From: JAKLIH01 sp964618955
Lineage (GTDB): Bacteria > Patescibacteriota > Minisyncoccia > UBA6257 > JAKLIH01
NCBI GenBank assembly: GCA_964618955.1
Contig: CAZUBO010000013.1
Location: 1 to 18,641, forward strand
DNA: 18,641 nucleotides
Direction: 5' to 3'
Positions 14,926-18,641 of this stretch are shown in pieces. Position 1 is the first letter of the stretch. Each line of letters begins with the position of its first letter. The notes beneath the pieces were generated by a model. The model was given only the letters and a program-made list of their open reading frames with translations, was not told the DNA's origin and did not search any database. The translations under genes and the position numbers were made by a program.

Positions 14926-17900
14926 TTACTTTGTTTTTTTGTTCAAACTCTTAGCCTTAACTAATGCATCAAAACTTTTAGCAACGGTGAATGTAATTCT
15001 ATCATCAAATTCTTGTTTCTTGCCTTCATGTCAGTCTGATACTGGTCTAATATACCCTACAACTCTTGAATAGACCTCACACTTTTGCTCTACTACACAC
15101 TTAGGACATAGATGATGCTCTCCAGCAATATATCCATGTACCGGACAAACACTAAATGTTGGTGTTACTGTTAGATAAGGTAATTTGTAATCAGTAAACA
15201 CAGTCTTTAACAATGATTTGATTGATCCTGGATTACTAATCTCTTCACCGATAAATCCATGTAATACCGTACCACCGGTATATTTTGTTTGGAAACTATC
15301 TTGAATATCCAAAGCTTCAAACAAATCATCAGTAAAATTGACTGGCAATTGAGTTGAATTCGTATAATATGGCTTTTCATTAGTTCCAGCGGTAATAATA
15401 TCAGGAAATTCTTTCTTATCAATTCTTGCTAAACGATAGCTCGTACCTTCAGCTGGAGTTGCTTCTAAATTATATAGTCCATTATCCATCTTTTGATATT
15501 CTATCAAAACATCTCTCATAAAATCTAAAACATCTTTAATAAACTTCTGTCCTGTTTTAGATTCAATTCCTTCATCAATAAAATTCAAAGCCATCTCATG
15601 TCCACCAACTAAACCAATAGTTGAAAAATGATTTGCTCAGTATGCTCCTCTCATAGCTTTGACATCTTGCAAATAATATCGGCTATAAGGATACAATCCT
15701 TTTTCAGTCAAATTCTCAACCGTCTTACGTTTAATCTCCAAAGAATCTTTTGCTAAGTCCATATACTTTCTTAAATTCTTAAAGAACTCGCTCTTAGTCT
15801 TTGATACATAAGCAATTCTTGGTAAATTTAAAGTGACTACCCCCAAACTTCCCGTCTTTGGATTAGCTCCAAACAATCCACCGCCTCGTTTATATAGCTC
15901 ACGATTATCTAATCTCAAACGACAACAATTATGAGTAATCTGTCCCATAGAATGAACAAAATAGTGATTTCTTTCTAATTCAATATCATAGAAAACATTC
16001 CCCACCTTCTTAACAACGTTAACTTCTTTAATCTTAACAATCGCCATATCACTAGTTAGAATCTTTCAACTTTCATCTGTAAAAGCTTCATGTTTTTCAA
16101 TTGAAGTTTTACATACTAATGCTGTATTGTTTTTAGTTTCAGATTTCTTAACAATATAATTAGGAATTTGATTATTATCAATAGCCAAATATTGCATTAA
16201 ATTTTGATCATCACTATGTTGAATTTTAATTGTTTGACCGTCTTGTCTTTCGCTATATGTAACTGGTATTCCAATTAAAGTATACAACCAAACTAAATCT
16301 TTAGCCAATTCAAAATCATTAATATTAATTTCTAAATTGTTTTGACCGACAGAAAATCCTTCTAAGAACGATTCGATAATTTCTTTTTTGGCATTAAACA
16401 AAACAGACAATATTTGTTTGTATTCTTTCAAACCATTCTTTTCTAATTCTTCGCAAATTTCTTTATTCTTTTCTCAATAAGAAGAATACTGTATTCGACT
16501 ATCTCTAGCAAACACACCATCCGCCATGAACAATCCCAAGAAGAAAGCTAAATCCTTATCCAAATCATACTTACCAAACTTAATATCCTTATCATTCAAA
16601 TTCTGATCTGTCTTTCGCATAGTTAATAACAAGTTACTAGTAGTTAAATCCTTAGCCTTTTTATAATCAATTCCTTCTCGATCGTATACAGCAACTAAAT
16701 GATCACCGGATACCTTCATAACCTTGCCATCACTAGTTTTAATTTCATAAACTTCATCTTGTTCTTTCTTCAAAAAACTAGTAATTTTAGTTCATTCTGT
16801 TTTGTAATTATTAGGATTAAACGCTAACGATTGTATTTCTTTTGAACTATCAGCTCAACCTTCCTTATCAAAATTCAAATTTAATTTACTAACTAATTCA
16901 CCGATCTTAGTCTTTGATATAATCCCATTCTCTTTAATCATAATCTCTTCGTTCTGATCTAAACACATTGATCGAGCATCTTCTGGTGACATTTCTGAAT
17001 TAATAAAATTAGAGAAATATGGTAAGCCATACTTAGCAGTCATCTGCCAAATTCCTTCAAACGCTGGGTTCTCTCATTCAAAATCTTTAGTAATATTGTA
17101 AGTTGGAATTGGAAAAGTAAATACTCTGCCCGAAGCATCTCCTTCAGTATATACCTGGCACAACATCTTATTAAACACATCCATTTCCATTTGGAATTCT
17201 CCATATTTTTCTTTTTGCAATTCTCCGCCAATAACTACTGGCATTTCTTTTAAGTGACTTGGACATTTCAAATCACAAGTAATATTTGTAAATGGTGTAT
17301 TACCAGTTATAAACACTTTGCCATTCCTACGAGCAATAACAGTTTCGTTATCAGTATGTACTGATCAAATTACTCCTGTATATTTTACTTTCTTAATTTC
17401 CGTAATATATGTTTCGGGATGTTTAATTAATCTCAAAACAAATATTTCTTTTGAACCAATGGTTGGTTTTCTCTTTAATACCGTAAAACCATAACCCGCA
17501 TTAACACAAACAATCTGAATTGCATCCAATAATTCTGCATCTGTAATTGCAATTTTACAATCGTCAAAACCATCACCCTTTAAATAAGTTTCAATGAATA
17601 ACTTTGATTGTTTTTCTGACATATTTAGCAAACTATCAGGAATGAAATGAACACTATCTTTAGTTCCAAATCACTTGTGTATTACTTTGGAACTCTTAGC
17701 ATTTAATCTTATTCTTGACACTTCTTCCCCTAATGAAGCTGAACTGTATTCAGAATATTGTAATTTAAACTTCTTCAGTAATGCCTTTATCTCTTCATAA
17801 TTCTTCGAATTTTTAATCTTTGATTGATAGATAGATACTCTATAACAACATCGGTATTTAGTTGGTCTTTCAATTGTTCCTTCACTAATAATCCAAGCCA

Positions 17901-18641
17901 TTAATTTAATTTGTTCATCCGTAATATCAGCATTTTTATTAACATTCTTAGCCGATACTGGTATGATTACTGGGGACTTTATCTTCAAAACATCCTCAAT
18001 CGGCTCTAAAACATATTTATTAGAATTAAACATCTTACGAACTACTCTATGCTTAGGAGAAATCAATTGGTCTTGAATTCTATTCTTCAAATTATACATA
18101 TCACCTGAATATTTCTTTCTAAAGATATATGTAATTTTCTTTTCTTCAATTGTTTGATTCTCTAAATTAAAAGTCTTAATAGTATCTCCTTCATTAACTT
18201 CTTCATAATTCTTTCATCCTTCTTTTGTTAGAATCTCAGTATCTTCTGATAAGCATTGGAATCCAACGCGAGTTGGTACATTACAATTAAAAATAAATTC
18301 CTGTAAAGCTTGTTTAATATCATTTTCATTCAAACGATCATAACGAATAAACGGAGCTAAATAAGTGTCAAAATTAGAAAAAGCTTGAGCTCCAGCAACT
18401 TCACCTTGCAAAGTATAAAAATAGTTTACAACTTGTCCCAAAGCAGTTCTAAAATGCTTTGCTGGTCTTGATTGAATTTTACTAGACACGCCACCAAAAC
18501 CCTTTTTCAATAAATCATATAAATCCCATCCACAACAATAAGCTCCAATGGTACCTAAATCATGAATATGAAAATAGTTATCTCTACTTGCTTTTCGTAT
18601 TTCTGGTGTATAAATTTTATTTAATCAATATTTTTTAGCAA
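14926..18641 (-). CDS. nrdD: Anaerobic ribonucleoside-triphosphate reductase with two inteins (5' end outside the window)
   Basis: The frame is open from the right edge to TAA at 14926, interrupted only by eleven UGA-Trp codons. The mature-protein parts are clear class III reductase: FHIHDLG, GAYCCGWDLYDLL, HFRTALGQVVNYFYTLQGE, AQAFSNFDTYLAPFIRYD, NVPTRVGFQ then TPFTNIT, DARSM then CCRLRLDNRELYKRGGG, GAYWANHFSTIGLVGGHE, PAEGTSYRLARIDK, YTNSTQLPV, a Zn-binding CPVHGY...CPKC cluster, and SRVVGYIRPVSDWHEGK with the glycyl-radical Gly. The two interruptions are inteins, described separately. Trp in YWLN, GAYWAN and SDWHEG are UGA. It reduces ribonucleoside triphosphates without oxygen, using a glycyl radical made by NrdG. 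The N-terminal part (including any ATP-cone) lies outside the window. Confidence 0.95.
15928..16965 (-). other. Intein 2 in NrdD, with a partly degenerate LAGLIDADG endonuclease
   Basis: A 346-residue intein between DARSM and CCRLRLDN. It starts CLDQNEEIMIKENGIISK (block A), has VSGDHLVAVYD (block B), a first LAGLIDADG helix FFLGLFMADGVF, and a second, FLEGFSVGQ, lacking its acidic residue. Block F is VFYDIELERNHYFV and block G QITHN before Cys. Joining the exteins restores the family sequence SMCCRLRLD around the paired cysteines. The splicing residues are intact, so splicing should work even if the endonuclease is weak. Confidence 0.9.
17299..18255 (-). other. Intein 1 in NrdD, with LAGLIDADG endonuclease
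   Basis: A 319-residue intein between GFQ and TPFTNIT. It starts CLSEDTEILTKEGW (block A), has SPKHRVV (block B, with the conserved His), LMAWIISEGTIE and LFIETYLKGDGF as the two LAGLIDADG-type helices, and ends KVFITGN before Thr. The penultimate residue is Gly, not the usual His. Three Trp are UGA. Both boundaries are set by the match of the joined exteins to the family sequence RVGFQTPFTNIT. Confidence 0.88.

Noticed and set aside
15207..15422. Minus-strand open frame inside nrdD
   Set aside because: It lies in a different frame within a highly conserved part of NrdD.
398..18641. UGA as glycine (the Gracilibacteria/Absconditabacteria code)
   Set aside because: UGA falls on conserved Trp positions (GATNWF, LDWDE, FWKFDE, SDWHEG, YWLN) rather than on conserved Gly, and Gly is encoded by GGN everywhere.
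1..18641. CRISPR array, insertion sequence or prophage
   Set aside because: No regularly spaced repeats, transposase, terminal inverted repeats or phage structural genes were seen.
398..18641. A Mollicute origin on the basis of UGA-Trp
   Set aside because: A pilin-LamG protein, FtsEX, a class III RNR with inteins and the HTH/LAGLIDADG-like gene fit CPR better; kept open because no marker gene is in the window.

Overview
The window is AT-rich and every gene lies on the minus strand. Read with UGA as a stop it looks like a run of broken genes. Read with UGA as tryptophan, the fragments join, without frameshifts, into 15 long genes plus one small one. More than 50 in-frame UGA codons are used, many at positions where well-known families have a near-invariant Trp: the aminoglycoside-phosphotransferase 'DWD' box, FtsX 'GATNWF', LamG 'FWKFDE', the NrdD 'YWLN', 'GAYWANHF' and 'VSDWHEGK' segments, and 'GGQWQR'-type ABC signatures. 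Ordinary UGG-Trp and GGN-Gly codons are also present, so UGA is not glycine as in Gracilibacteria/Absconditabacteria. Gene content (LamG pilin, HTH/LAGLIDADG-like nuclease, ComEC, intein-bearing anaerobic RNR, FtsEX) resembles a Candidate Phyla Radiation (Patescibacteria) genome more than a Mollicute. That placement is inference.

Layout, left to right (transcription runs right to left): the start of a PolA-type 5'-3' exonuclease (1-277, cut by the window edge); an aminoglycoside-phosphotransferase-like kinase (398-1474) flanked by two copies of an intergenic module that ends one transcript and starts the next; a probable structured ncRNA (about 1548-1876) with a full-consensus promoter; an apparent operon of a duplicated-domain charged protein, a NADAR-family protein with an in-frame UAG at a conserved Trp, and a DUF998-like membrane protein (4098 to 1934); a 50-residue Lmo0937-family membrane peptide; tRNA-Gln(UUG); an operon ftsE-ftsX-ABC exporter-HTH/LAGLIDADG-like gene (8811 to 4607); dCTP deaminase; a pilin-LamG protein followed by an orphan HTH protein; and nrdD-nrdG-comEC-MBL (18641 to 11937).

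How they work together: NrdD/NrdG make deoxyribonucleotides anaerobically and dCTP deaminase feeds dUTP/dTTP synthesis. ComEC plus a separately encoded metallo-hydrolase and a pilin-like protein fit DNA uptake. FtsEX acts in division and wall remodelling. NrdD carries two inteins at conserved sites. Most starts have no Shine-Dalgarno sequence, and several promoters have near-consensus -35/-10 boxes with 17-bp spacers. No CRISPR array, rRNA or insertion sequence is visible.
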